64,000 bases of DNA, taken from positions 434,001-498,000 of the forward strand of contig NZ_JAPSKV010000001.1 in assembly GCF_031181385.1 (NCBI RefSeq), written 5' to 3'. This document shows, piece after piece, positions 18,561 through 27,200 of this stretch. The number at the start of each line of letters is the position of its first letter. Within the stretch, counting starts at the first letter, position 1. The notes beneath the pieces are model-generated. The model was not told where the DNA came from, did no database searches, and saw nothing but the letters and a program-made list of their open reading frames with translations. This DNA is from Fredinandcohnia onubensis (lineage in GTDB: Bacteria; Bacillota; Bacilli; Bacillales; Bacillaceae_L). A program made the translations under genes and the position numbers.

Positions 18561-18590
18561 GACTGCTGAATAGTGTTCAGCAGTCTTTTT
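18561..18590 (+). terminator. Terminator of the initiating transferase gene
   Basis: GACTGCTGAA / TTCAGCAGTC (18561-18570 with 18576-18585), 5-base loop, then TTTTT. Confidence 0.9.
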
Positions 18591-18615
18591 ATCACATTAT
18601 TTATTATTTAACACA

Positions 18616-18643
18616 AAAAGGGCACCACGTTTGGTGCCCTTTT
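18616..18643 (-). terminator. Terminator of tagO
   Basis: Perfect 12-bp stem AAAAGGGCACCA / TGGTGCCCTTTT with 4-base loop (18616-18643), just after the minus-strand tagO stop. Confidence 0.85.
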
Positions 18644-18664
18644 GATTGTAATTAAGCCCGCATA

Positions 18665-19741
18665 TTAATCCTGGTAGTGTTTATACCTTCTAAATGATTT
18701 TAACTTGCTGATGATACTTAGAATAAAGGTACGTTTTCCTATGAGTCCTAAAAGCTCTGCTCCAATTTGAATAATGAATATAAATACAAAAAGAATCGCT
18801 AATCCGAGCCATGCTGTAGACCTTGATACTGTTATTGCAATTAAACCGAAGATAATACTTATAACGTAAATAATATATACTGCAGAGGGATGGCTTAAAC
18901 CTAATTGCATTAATCTGTGATGTAGGTGTGATTTGTCAGGAGCTGTAATATTCTGCTTATTGTAGATTCTCCTCATTATTGCAAATAGTGTATCTAGGAT
19001 TGGTACGCCTAAAATAATGATTGGAGCCAAAAGGCTAAAAATTGTAACACTTTTATAAAGTCCAACTACAGCTATGACGGCTAACATAAAGCCCAAAAAT
19101 TGAGATCCACTGTCGCCCATAAAAATTTTTGAAGGATAAAAGTTGTGAATCAAGAATCCCACAGTACTGCCTATTAAGATTAATGAAAGCGAAATGACTA
19201 ATAAATTTCCTTGTGTTGCTGCCATGTATACCATCGAACATAATGCAATAACAGAAATTCCCCCAGCTAAACCATCTAGTCCATCTATTAAATTTATGGC
19301 ATTTGTAATCGCGATAATCCAAATAATTGTAATAATGTAACTAAATATCCCGAAGTCGAGATGTATGTCAAAAGGCAAATGTATATATTCGATCTTAATA
19401 TCCGCAATGAACACAACAATTAGACTTGCAAGAGTTTGACCAAACAGTTTATAAATTGGTGTCAGAGTAAAAATGTCATCAAGTATTCCAAAAATGACTA
19501 TGATGGATGAAGCTATCAGTACTGCCATTATTGACTTCGAGAACAACTCTAAATAACAGACACCTAAAACGGTACCAAAATAAATCGCTAATCCGCCTAG
19601 TCTCGGTTTTACATTTTGATGGACTTTTCGATAATTTGGTTTATCAACTGCACCAACTAAAAAAGAGAGCCTGACCATGATGGGGGTAAAAAGAGCAGAG
19701 AAAAAAAAGCATAATAATATTGCTACTATTTGATTCGACAT
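18665..19741 (-). CDS. tagO: Undecaprenyl-phosphate GlcNAc-1-phosphate transferase
   Basis: 358 residues, polytopic (about 11 membrane segments). Polyprenyl-P HexNAc-1-P transferase signatures: VDKPNYRKVHQ with PRLGGLAI near the N-terminus, a DD pair in FGILDDIF, the NAINLIDGLDGLAGGIS block, FMGDSGSQFLGF and the late DKSHLHHRL His-rich loop. This is TagO/WecA, which loads GlcNAc-1-P onto undecaprenyl phosphate to start wall teichoic acid and some other glycans. It lies between the polysaccharide locus and the LCP gene, as in B. subtilis. Confidence 0.93.
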   Translation of the reverse strand: MSNQIVAILLCFFFSALFTPIMVRLSFLVGAVDKPNYRKVHQNVKPRLGGLAIYFGTVLGVCYLELFSKSIMAVLIASSIIVIFGILDDIFTLTPIYKLFGQTLASLIVVFIADIKIEYIHLPFDIHLDFGIFSYIITIIWIIAITNAINLIDGLDGLAGGISVIALCSMVYMAATQGNLLVISLSLILIGSTVGFLIHNFYPSKIFMGDSGSQFLGFMLAVIAVVGLYKSVTIFSLLAPIIILGVPILDTLFAIMRRIYNKQNITAPDKSHLHHRLMQLGLSHPSAVYIIYVISIIFGLIAITVSRSTAWLGLAILFVFIFIIQIGAELLGLIGKRTFILSIISKLKSFRRYKHYQD

Positions 19742-19861
19742 TGTTTTTTACACCTCATAGAGCATTTTTGAACTACATCTTTAGGTTATGCCTATAGAAA
19801 GTTAATATATACCCAATATCTAGAAATGTTTTTAATTTGAAATGAATTTGTTGTATATAAA

Positions 19862-19894
19862 AAGACTTACTTTTTTTAAGTAAAAGTAAGTCTT
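19862..19894 (-). terminator. Terminator of the yvyE-LCP operon
   Basis: AAGACTTACTTT / AAAGTAAGTCTT arms (19862-19873 with 19883-19894); on the minus strand a T run follows. Confidence 0.8.
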
Positions 19895-19901
19895 GGATGG
19901 G

Positions 19902-20909
19902 CTACTCATTATTTGTCTGGTAATTATCGGTTTTATGTTCTAAATGTGCCTGAAGGCTTTGCTTAAGCTCGTCTAAATTTTCGTCGTCTGGGTGAAAATA
20001 ATAAACATTATCCATATATTCATCATAACCTTGAATTGACAATTTATCAATATTTGATGAAGAGAAATTTTGATAAGCTTTCTGTAGTGAAAGCCCTTGA
20101 GATACCGTTAAGTTTGTTTCAACATTTTTTCCAACAGCTTTCGCAACATCATCAAGTTTTAAAAGCATATTTGGTGATGTAATTCTATCTACAACAGCAC
20201 CGATAATTTGTTTTTGTCTATCGTTACGTCCGAAATCTCCCCTAGGGTCTCGTTTTCTCATTCTTGCGTATGCTAATGCTTCTTCCCCGTTAAGTTTCAT
20301 TTTTCCCTCTTCAAAATAAAGTCTTCTTTGACCTGGTTCATCACTTTTCTCCCAAAAATCGAATGGAACATCAACTGTAACACCACCAATTTCATCAATA
20401 ATCGTCTTGAAGCCATTAAAATTAATTGTTGCGTAGTAGTCAATTGGGATATCTAAAAATTCTTCTACTGTTTCAATGGTGGATTCTTCTTCACCAGAAC
20501 CATAGGCATGATTGATTTTATCTTTATAGCCTTTATTCGGTATATAAACAAGTGTATCACGTGGAATACTCAATAACTTCATTGAATGATTTTTAGGGTT
20601 TAGAGTCGCTACTAAAAGTGTATCCGTTCTACCGCCGTTTCCACCACTAGAATAGTCTTCAACACCCATTAGTAATATAGATACAGGATCTTTCGCAATT
20701 TCGACTTCCTTTTCCCTAAGCTTTGATTTGCTGCCACGGTCAAGCTCTTGATATGATTCATTTGCAGCGTTTAAAGCTGTGGTTGCTAGATAAACTCCAT
20801 AACCAATTGGTATTAAAAGTAAAATCAGGAGAACAAAAAGTACTCTCTTTAATCTTAACTTTTTTCTTCTTTTTTTCTTCTTATATTGTGATCTAGTATT
20901 ATGGCTCAC
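19902..20909 (-). CDS. LytR-CpsA-Psr (LCP) family glycopolymer ligase
   Basis: The frame opens at 20930, but a GTG at 20909 has AAAGGGAG seven bases upstream and gives MSHNTRSQYKKKKRRKK. This is a basic cytosolic tail followed by one membrane helix. About 335 residues. LCP landmarks: GGRTDTLLVATLNP, SIPRDTLVYIP, KINHAYG, GGVTVDVPFDF, and ARMRKRDPRGDFGRNDRQKQII with the conserved arginines that hold the polyprenyl pyrophosphate. These enzymes attach teichoic acid or capsule to peptidoglycan outside the membrane (TagT/U/V, LytR). It shares an operon with yvyE, whose stop lies 27 bases upstream. Confidence 0.92.
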   Translation of the reverse strand: MSHNTRSQYKKKKRRKKLRLKRVLFVLLILLLIPIGYGVYLATTALNAANESYQELDRGSKSKLREKEVEIAKDPVSILLMGVEDYSSGGNGGRTDTLLVATLNPKNHSMKLLSIPRDTLVYIPNKGYKDKINHAYGSGEEESTIETVEEFLDIPIDYYATINFNGFKTIIDEIGGVTVDVPFDFWEKSDEPGQRRLYFEEGKMKLNGEEALAYARMRKRDPRGDFGRNDRQKQIIGAVVDRITSPNMLLKLDDVAKAVGKNVETNLTVSQGLSLQKAYQNFSSSNIDKLSIQGYDEYMDNVYYFHPDDENLDELKQSLQAHLEHKTDNYQTNNE

Positions 20910-20936
20910 TTTTTCTCTCCCTTTACACATTTGTGT

Positions 20937-21569
20937 TTATACGATTTCCTCCAGATACTCCACATTACCTGACGAAACTTGCGCCTGTCCATTGGTAAGC
21001 TCTGTCATCCATTCGATGAATTGTGGTGTTTGGCTTTCTTCTACATAGGTTTCGATTTCGACTGCGTCAATATACTTAATTTCTTTGATTTGGTAAATGG
21101 ATGACCGCAATTCGTTTTCGACTTTGCCTAGCCAAGTATAGTCGATTTTTGTATGCATGACTCTCATAAGTTTGCGTTCGACGATTCCGGTTGCTTGGAG
21201 GCCTTCTGAGGTTGATTTTCCGTATGCGCGGATAAGCCCCCCTGCACCTAATTTTATTCCTCCAAAATACCTAGTTATGACAACAACTGTATCTTTTAGA
21301 TGTTTTTTCTTTAATACCTCGAGTATTGGCACGCCAGCTGTTCCGCTTGGTTCGCCATCATCGTTTGCTTTTTGAATTTGATCGTTTTCCCCAATGAGAT
21401 ATGCGGAACAATTATGGGTAGCATCCCAGTTTTGTTTTTTAATTTTTTGAATGAATTCCTGCGCTTCTTCTTCAGATGTAGCGCGGTCAATATATGCAAT
21501 AAAGCGTGATTTTTGAATATTTATTTCATGCTCGCCATACCCTTTTACTGTATAATAGGAATGAAGCAT
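20937..21569 (-). CDS. yvyE: YigZ/IMPACT-family protein YvyE
   Basis: 210 residues, AGGAGG seven to nine bases before ATG. UPF0029 N-terminal domain with KSRFIAYIDRATSEEEA, HNCSAYLIG, DDGEPSGTAGVPILEVL and ITRYFGGIKLGAGGLIRAY, the last being the family signature. The C-terminal DUF1949 (ferredoxin-like) follows. The molecular role is not settled; a link to translation control is proposed from the eukaryotic IMPACT homologue. Its place divergent from degS and next to an LCP gene is conserved in Bacillus. Confidence 0.93.
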   Translation of the reverse strand: MLHSYYTVKGYGEHEINIQKSRFIAYIDRATSEEEAQEFIQKIKKQNWDATHNCSAYLIGENDQIQKANDDGEPSGTAGVPILEVLKKKHLKDTVVVITRYFGGIKLGAGGLIRAYGKSTSEGLQATGIVERKLMRVMHTKIDYTWLGKVENELRSSIYQIKEIKYIDAVEIETYVEESQTPQFIEWMTELTNGQAQVSSGNVEYLEEIV

Positions 21570-21806
21570 TATGAAATACCTCCTATCCTGGGCTTCATTG
21601 CGAAAAATAGGCTTGGTAAAGGTAGTGCGACAGAATTCGGCACTAATCTAGTTTTTCTGTAATTTTTGCCCATTCTTCTATTATAAAACGACATAATTTT
21701 TACATCAATGGTTTGTTTTTGGCATAGGCTGAATGTAATACAAATGTAACTGTTATGAAACGCTGTAAAAAACAAATCGGTATATAATTTAGATGGAGGT
21801 GGGGAG

Positions 21807-22946
21807 ATGGCCACCAAGGGACTTGATATTAAAGTTCTGGATTCAATTTTGGAAAAAATGGTGCAAACCGTTGATCATAGTAAAGAAGAGGTTTTTAGGA
21901 TTGGCGAACAATCACGCCAAGAATTTGTGAGTTTAACAGACGAGTTAAAGGAAATTAAGGAACGTGTTGGGACGATTATTGATGAAGTGGATAAACTAGA
22001 AGTTCATACTCGTTTTGCGAGGAAGCGTTTGTCTGAAGTGAGCAGTCATTTTAAAAAGTATTCCGAAGAGGAAATTCGTAGTGCATATGAGAAGGCTCAT
22101 GACCTGCAGATGCAATTGACTGTAGTAAGGCAGGAAGAAAAGCAGCTTCGTGAACGTCGCGATGAGCTTGAAAGACGATTGATTGGTTTAAATGAAACAA
22201 TTGAACGTGCGGATCATCTTGTCGGCCAAATTTCCGTTGTACTCAATTACTTAAATAGTGATTTTAAAATGGTTGGCGAAATTCTTGAGGACGCCAAGCA
22301 AAAGCAGGCATTCGGACTAAAGATTATTGAGGCTCAAGAAGAAGAACGTCGTAAGCTTTCTCGTGAGATTCATGATGGACCAGCCCAGATGCTCGCGAAT
22401 GTCATGCTGCGCTCACAAATTATTGATAAAGTATACCGCGAGAGTCCGGATCAAGGCGTGAAGGAAATTCATGATTTGCGTAAAATGGTTCGCTCGGCGT
22501 TGTATGAAGTTCGTCGGATTATATATGACCTACGTCCGATGGCATTGGATGATCTTGGATTGGTTCCGACCCTCAAAAAGTACCTATCCACGATCGAAGA
22601 ATATAATGGAGACACTTCGATTTCATTTACATTTATTGGTTCAGAGCAAAGAATACCTTCTAAATTTGAGGTAGCATTATTCCGGATGGTACAAGAAGCT
22701 GTCCAAAATGCGCTAAAACATGCGGAAGCTCGTGAAATCGTGGTTAAGCTTGAAATAAGTAGACATCATGTAACGGTTGTCGTAAAAGATAATGGAAAAG
22801 GCTTTGATATCCGCGAAAAGAAAAAAGACTCGTTCGGCTTAATCGGGATGAGAGAACGAGTAGATTTACTTGATGGAAATCTTACCATTGATTCGAGTGT
22901 TGGTGCCGGTACGATTGTAATGCTACAGGTACCGATTGAAGTTTGA
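21807..22946 (+). CDS. degS: Sensor histidine kinase DegS (cytosolic)
   Basis: 379 residues with GGAGGTG upstream. No membrane segment. The N-terminal ~170 residues form a coiled-coil sensor region. The HisKA_3 motif REIHDGPAQMLANV holds the phospho-acceptor His189, the same number as in B. subtilis. The HATPase region has NALKHAEA (N box), DNGKGFD and GLIGMRER. DegS phosphorylates DegU and steers the choice between motility, exoenzymes, biofilm and competence. degU follows after 191 bases. Confidence 0.95.
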   Translation: MATKGLDIKVLDSILEKMVQTVDHSKEEVFRIGEQSRQEFVSLTDELKEIKERVGTIIDEVDKLEVHTRFARKRLSEVSSHFKKYSEEEIRSAYEKAHDLQMQLTVVRQEEKQLRERRDELERRLIGLNETIERADHLVGQISVVLNYLNSDFKMVGEILEDAKQKQAFGLKIIEAQEEERRKLSREIHDGPAQMLANVMLRSQIIDKVYRESPDQGVKEIHDLRKMVRSALYEVRRIIYDLRPMALDDLGLVPTLKKYLSTIEEYNGDTSISFTFIGSEQRIPSKFEVALFRMVQEAVQNALKHAEAREIVVKLEISRHHVTVVVKDNGKGFDIREKKKDSFGLIGMRERVDLLDGNLTIDSSVGAGTIVMLQVPIEV

Positions 22947-23137
22947 TTTTCCCTTTTCAATCCGTGAGAAAATTTCGGTAATTCATGATACGTTACAAGA
23001 AATGGTCCAACTACTATACGCTACTTATTTATATTGAGTATATAAGAATAATCCTACTAATATGGTCTGTTAATACTGCTTTAGGAGTATTGACCGAAAT
23101 TGCCTCGATTGTAAAATGAAAGGGGGAGGCGTTATTT

Positions 23138-23827
23138 ATGAAAACAAGCATAGTTATTATTGATGATCACCAATTATTTCGCGAAGGTGTAAAACGAATA
23201 CTAGATTTTGAAACAACCTTTCAAGTCGTAGCAGAAGGTGACGATGGGGAACAGGCGCTAGCACTCATTGAGCAACATAAGCCAGATGTTGTCATCATGG
23301 ATATCAACATGCCTAACTTGAACGGGATTGAAGCAACGAAACAATTAATTGACACTTACCCTGATACGAAGGTCATTATTTTATCCATCCACGATGATGA
23401 AAGCTATGTGACGCATGCCCTTAAAACTGGAGCAACTGGTTATTTATTAAAAGAAATGGATGCGGATTCTCTAGTGGAAGCGGTTAAAGTCGTAGCAGAG
23501 GGTGGATCTTACTTGCATCCAAGAGTAACACATAATTTAGTAAAAGAATTCCGTCGACTTGCTGTTGCAAGTGGCCAATCCGTTTCAACGCATTCACATG
23601 CAACGGTTGAAGTTCGCCGCCCATTGCATCTATTAACGAGAAGAGAATGCGAGGTTCTTCAGCTATTAACGGATGGACGCAGCAACCGCGGTATTGGTGA
23701 CGACCTATATATCAGTGAAAAAACGGTTAAAAACCACGTAAGTAACATCCTACAAAAAATGAACGTAAACGACCGAACTCAAGCAGTTGTAGTTGCGATT
23801 AAAAATGGCTGGGTCGAGGTTAAATAA
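23138..23827 (+). CDS. degU: Response regulator DegU (NarL/FixJ family)
   Basis: 229 residues with a strong AAAGGGGGAGG site. Receiver domain: DDHQLFREG at the start, phospho-acceptor Asp55 in [10 protein letters not shown], switch region [11 protein letters not shown] and Lys in [11 protein letters not shown]. The C-terminal LuxR-type HTH is [23 protein letters not shown] followed by [17 protein letters not shown]. Phosphorylated DegU activates extracellular proteases and represses motility genes in B. subtilis. Here a large extracellular S8 protease gene lies immediately downstream, so direct control is plausible but not demonstrated. Confidence 0.96.
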   Translation: MKTSIVIIDDHQLFREGVKRILDFETTFQVVAEGDDGEQALALIEQHKPDVVIMDINMPNLNGIEATKQLIDTYPDTKVIILSIHDDESYVTHALKTGATGYLLKEMDADSLVEAVKVVAEGGSYLHPRVTHNLVKEFRRLAVASGQSVSTHSHATVEVRRPLHLLTRRECEVLQLLTDGRSNRGIGDDLYISEKTVKNHVSNILQKMNVNDRTQAVVVAIKNGWVEVK

Positions 23828-24259
23828 TAGAATAGATTGCTAGAAGGCTGAGCTCTTAGATGGGGCTTGGCTTTTTTGTTTTAATGGGTATGGAATTAAG
23901 CGCTTCTTCTAAAGACGTATAGTTAAAAAGACCTATCTTAAAGACAAAATTATGACAAAACATAAAGATTCTATTTTTGTCATATTTTGCATAAAAGTAT
24001 CTAATGTGTAGAAATAACAAAGATTTTTTCCGCTAAATATTTATCCTTTTTATGTATTTTTATTACAAATTTCTGCTAAAATATTATAAAATGTCGATTT
24101 TTTTCGAATTTTAAGTATTTATAGACCGATGAGACTATAGTAACATTTTAGATGTTCCAAAAGAATAAAAAATAGGAAAAAAGGGGAGAGGCAACAGAAG
24201 ACAGAGATAATAAGAAAAGTGTCTACAGAGATATGAGAAATGAAAGAGGGGAATAGGTA
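23828..24259. other. 432-base intergenic region degU to protease gene, with a perfect inverted repeat
   Basis: No gene is seen. It contains TATGACAAAA at 23951-23960 and its exact reverse complement TTTTGTCATA at 23975-23984, spaced 14 bases. There is no T run after it, so it looks more like a binding site than a terminator. The remainder is very AT-rich up to the ribosome site of the protease gene. Confidence 0.5.
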
Positions 24260-27200
24260 TTGTCGAAAAGTAGTAAGTTCTACAAATTATTTAATAGTTT
24301 ACTAATCTTAAGCCTAGTATTCTCGTTTTTTGCTCCTGGATTGGTATCCGCAGAATCAACTTCTACGAAAAATATAAACTTAGACGAACGAAAAGCTGTA
24401 ATGAAGCAAGTAATTGAAGAACAAGAAGCTCTTGTTTCAGAAAAACCAACGATTCACCCTTCCTTGGTAAATTTAAATGGAAATAAAAAAGTTCCTGTTA
24501 TTATACAACTTTCAGAGAATCCAGTTGCTCTTGAAAAAGGGAAAAAGGAACTGATGGGTCAATCATTTTCAGCATCGCAGGAAGCAGCTGCTGAAAAGAA
24601 AATTGTTGACCAACAGGCTTCATTTGATCAGAAACTAAAGGAAGCAAAGATTGATGGGAAGAAAGGATACTCCTATCAAAAAGTATTTAATGGTGTGTCT
24701 TTAACATTAGCTGCAAATGACATCCAAAAGCTTGTAAATATTAAAGGCGTTGTAAGAGTTGAGCCGGATAGTGAACGTTATGCGTTACAAGAAATTACGC
24801 CTGTTGATGGGGAAGTTTCTGCGGCGATGAACATTAGTAATTCTTACTTAGATATTCCTGCCATCTGGGATATGGGTTATGAAGGTGAAAATGTAAAGGT
24901 AGCAGTACTAGATACTGGAATTGACTACAATCACCCTGAATTTGAAGGCGTTTATAAAGGTGGATACAACTTTGTACTACATGGTAGCGATTATGCTCGT
25001 GAACGTGCTGATAATGATCCATATGAGACAACGCCGGAGGATCGACCAGAACATAAGCCTGAAGTTAATACAACTGGTCATACGTTCTATACAGACCATG
25101 GAACACACGTTGCAGGAACAATTGCTGCAATTGGTGCCAATCAATATGGCATTAAAGGAATTGCACCAAAGGTTGACCTTTACGCATACCGTGTACTAGG
25201 TGCTTATGGTAGTGGAGCAACTTCTGGAATTATTGCTGGTATTGAGAAGGCTGTAGAAGAAGGTATGGATATTATCAACCTTTCATTAGGTGGCGGAAGT
25301 AATAGCGAAACTGCTCCGGATTCTATCGCGATTAACAATGCTGTTCTTAAAGGTGTAACAGCAGTAGTTGCAACAGGCAATAGTGGACCAGGACGATCGT
25401 CTATCGGAAATCCATCTACTGCTTCTCTAGCTATTTCAGTTGGAAACTCTACATTACCTTCTGAAACAATACAATCTACTATCGCTGTTAAAGCTGGAGA
25501 ATTCGAGGATGAGTATAATGTAGGCTTAATGGGCTGGACATTTGCAGCAGATCCAGAACAAACTTTATCAGGAACATTTGATGTAGTTGCAGTACCAGGA
25601 CTAGGTGCACCTACAGACTATAACGGTCTAGATGTCAAAGGAAAGGTAGCGCTTGTATCACGTGGTGAAATTGCGTTTGTTGATAAGATTGCTGCTGCAA
25701 AAGCGGCTGGTGCATTAGGTATCATTATACATAATAATGTTCCAGATGCAGGTCCGGCAGGATTCTTATTAGGGGATTCATTCAAATTTATCCCTACATA
25801 TGATATTCCAACCGCAAAAGGAAAGGAATTCAGAGATGCAATTGCTGCGACCGATGACAAGCTAGGTCAAGTAACTTTCAGCAATTATGTAAAAGGAACA
25901 ATAGCTGGAGACGATATTAATGATTCAAGTTCACGTGGTCCATCTACGCCGAACTTTGATATTAAGCCAGATGTATCGGCCCCAGGTACAAATATTATGT
26001 CATCCGTACCAGCATATGGGAAGGATTATCCTGATGCAGATTATTCGGAAAGCTATGACCGTTTTACTGGTACAAGTATGGCAACACCGCATGTAGCGGG
26101 AATTGCGGCATTACTATTATCAAAGAATCCAGATTGGAATCCATTTGATATCAAAGTAGCTTTATCGAACACAGCAAAGCAACTAGACACTGGATTATAT
26201 GACGTGTTTGCTCAAGGTGCTGGACGTGTTCAGCCACTAAAGGCTATTAATGCGGAAGCTCTAGCATATGCATTGGATACAACAGAGTTTGAAGGAAAAA
26301 CAGTCAACTATGAAAAAGGAACCGTTACTTTTGGCAAAGTAACTCCTAATCCTGATGCAGAAACTACTATCACAAAGCAAATTGAGGTTAGAGACTTAGT
26401 AAATAAATCTACTAGCTTTGATGTAAGTGTTGAAGTAACGAAAGCTGCAACTGGCGCATTAGCTGACGCTAAGGTAACAGTTGATCAATCAACATTTACA
26501 CTTAACGGCACAGAAACACTTAATGTAACATTAACTGTTCCGGCTGGTGAAGATTCTCCAGGAAACGAATTACTTGGATATATCCACATCGTAAGTGAAG
26601 GAACGAAACTAGCATTACCATTTGCTGTGGCATTTTCTGATGAAGGTCCTTCAGGGCTGGAGTATTATTACCTAAATGAGTATGGTATTTCACCTAATGG
26701 TGATGGAAAATCTGATGAAACAAGTCTAGAAATAGGATTGTTGGGTGATGAAGATTTAATTACAATTGAATTATGGGATGCAGTTAATCCAGATGGTGGG
26801 GAATTTGGTGATGGCTATTTAGGATTCATGATTGCACAGGCTCTTCCGGCTGGATACTATACATTGAACGGCATTGACGGCACCTATATCGATTGGGGTA
26901 CGGGACAAGCTGCTGTTGCACCGGAGGGTGTTTATACAGTAGATATGATTTCGTGGAATGCAGCAACATTTGTACCAGAAACATTGCTGGGAGATGATGG
27001 ACCATTATTTATTAAAACATCTTCACCAGAAATTTCATTCGACACAGTTGAAGGAGAAATTGAGGGATCTGAATTTACTGTGAAGGGTTCAGTCACAGAT
27101 AAATTTATTGACTTCAAATCAACTGTTGAAGGTATGTTTGGTATTCCTTACGACGTAAATGAACAATTAGATGTTTCGTATGTACTAACAAATAAAGATG

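Noticed and set aside
21751-21790. TATAAT at 21783 as the degS promoter
   Set aside because: It would start transcription inside the ribosome-binding site, and no -35 element lies at the right distance.
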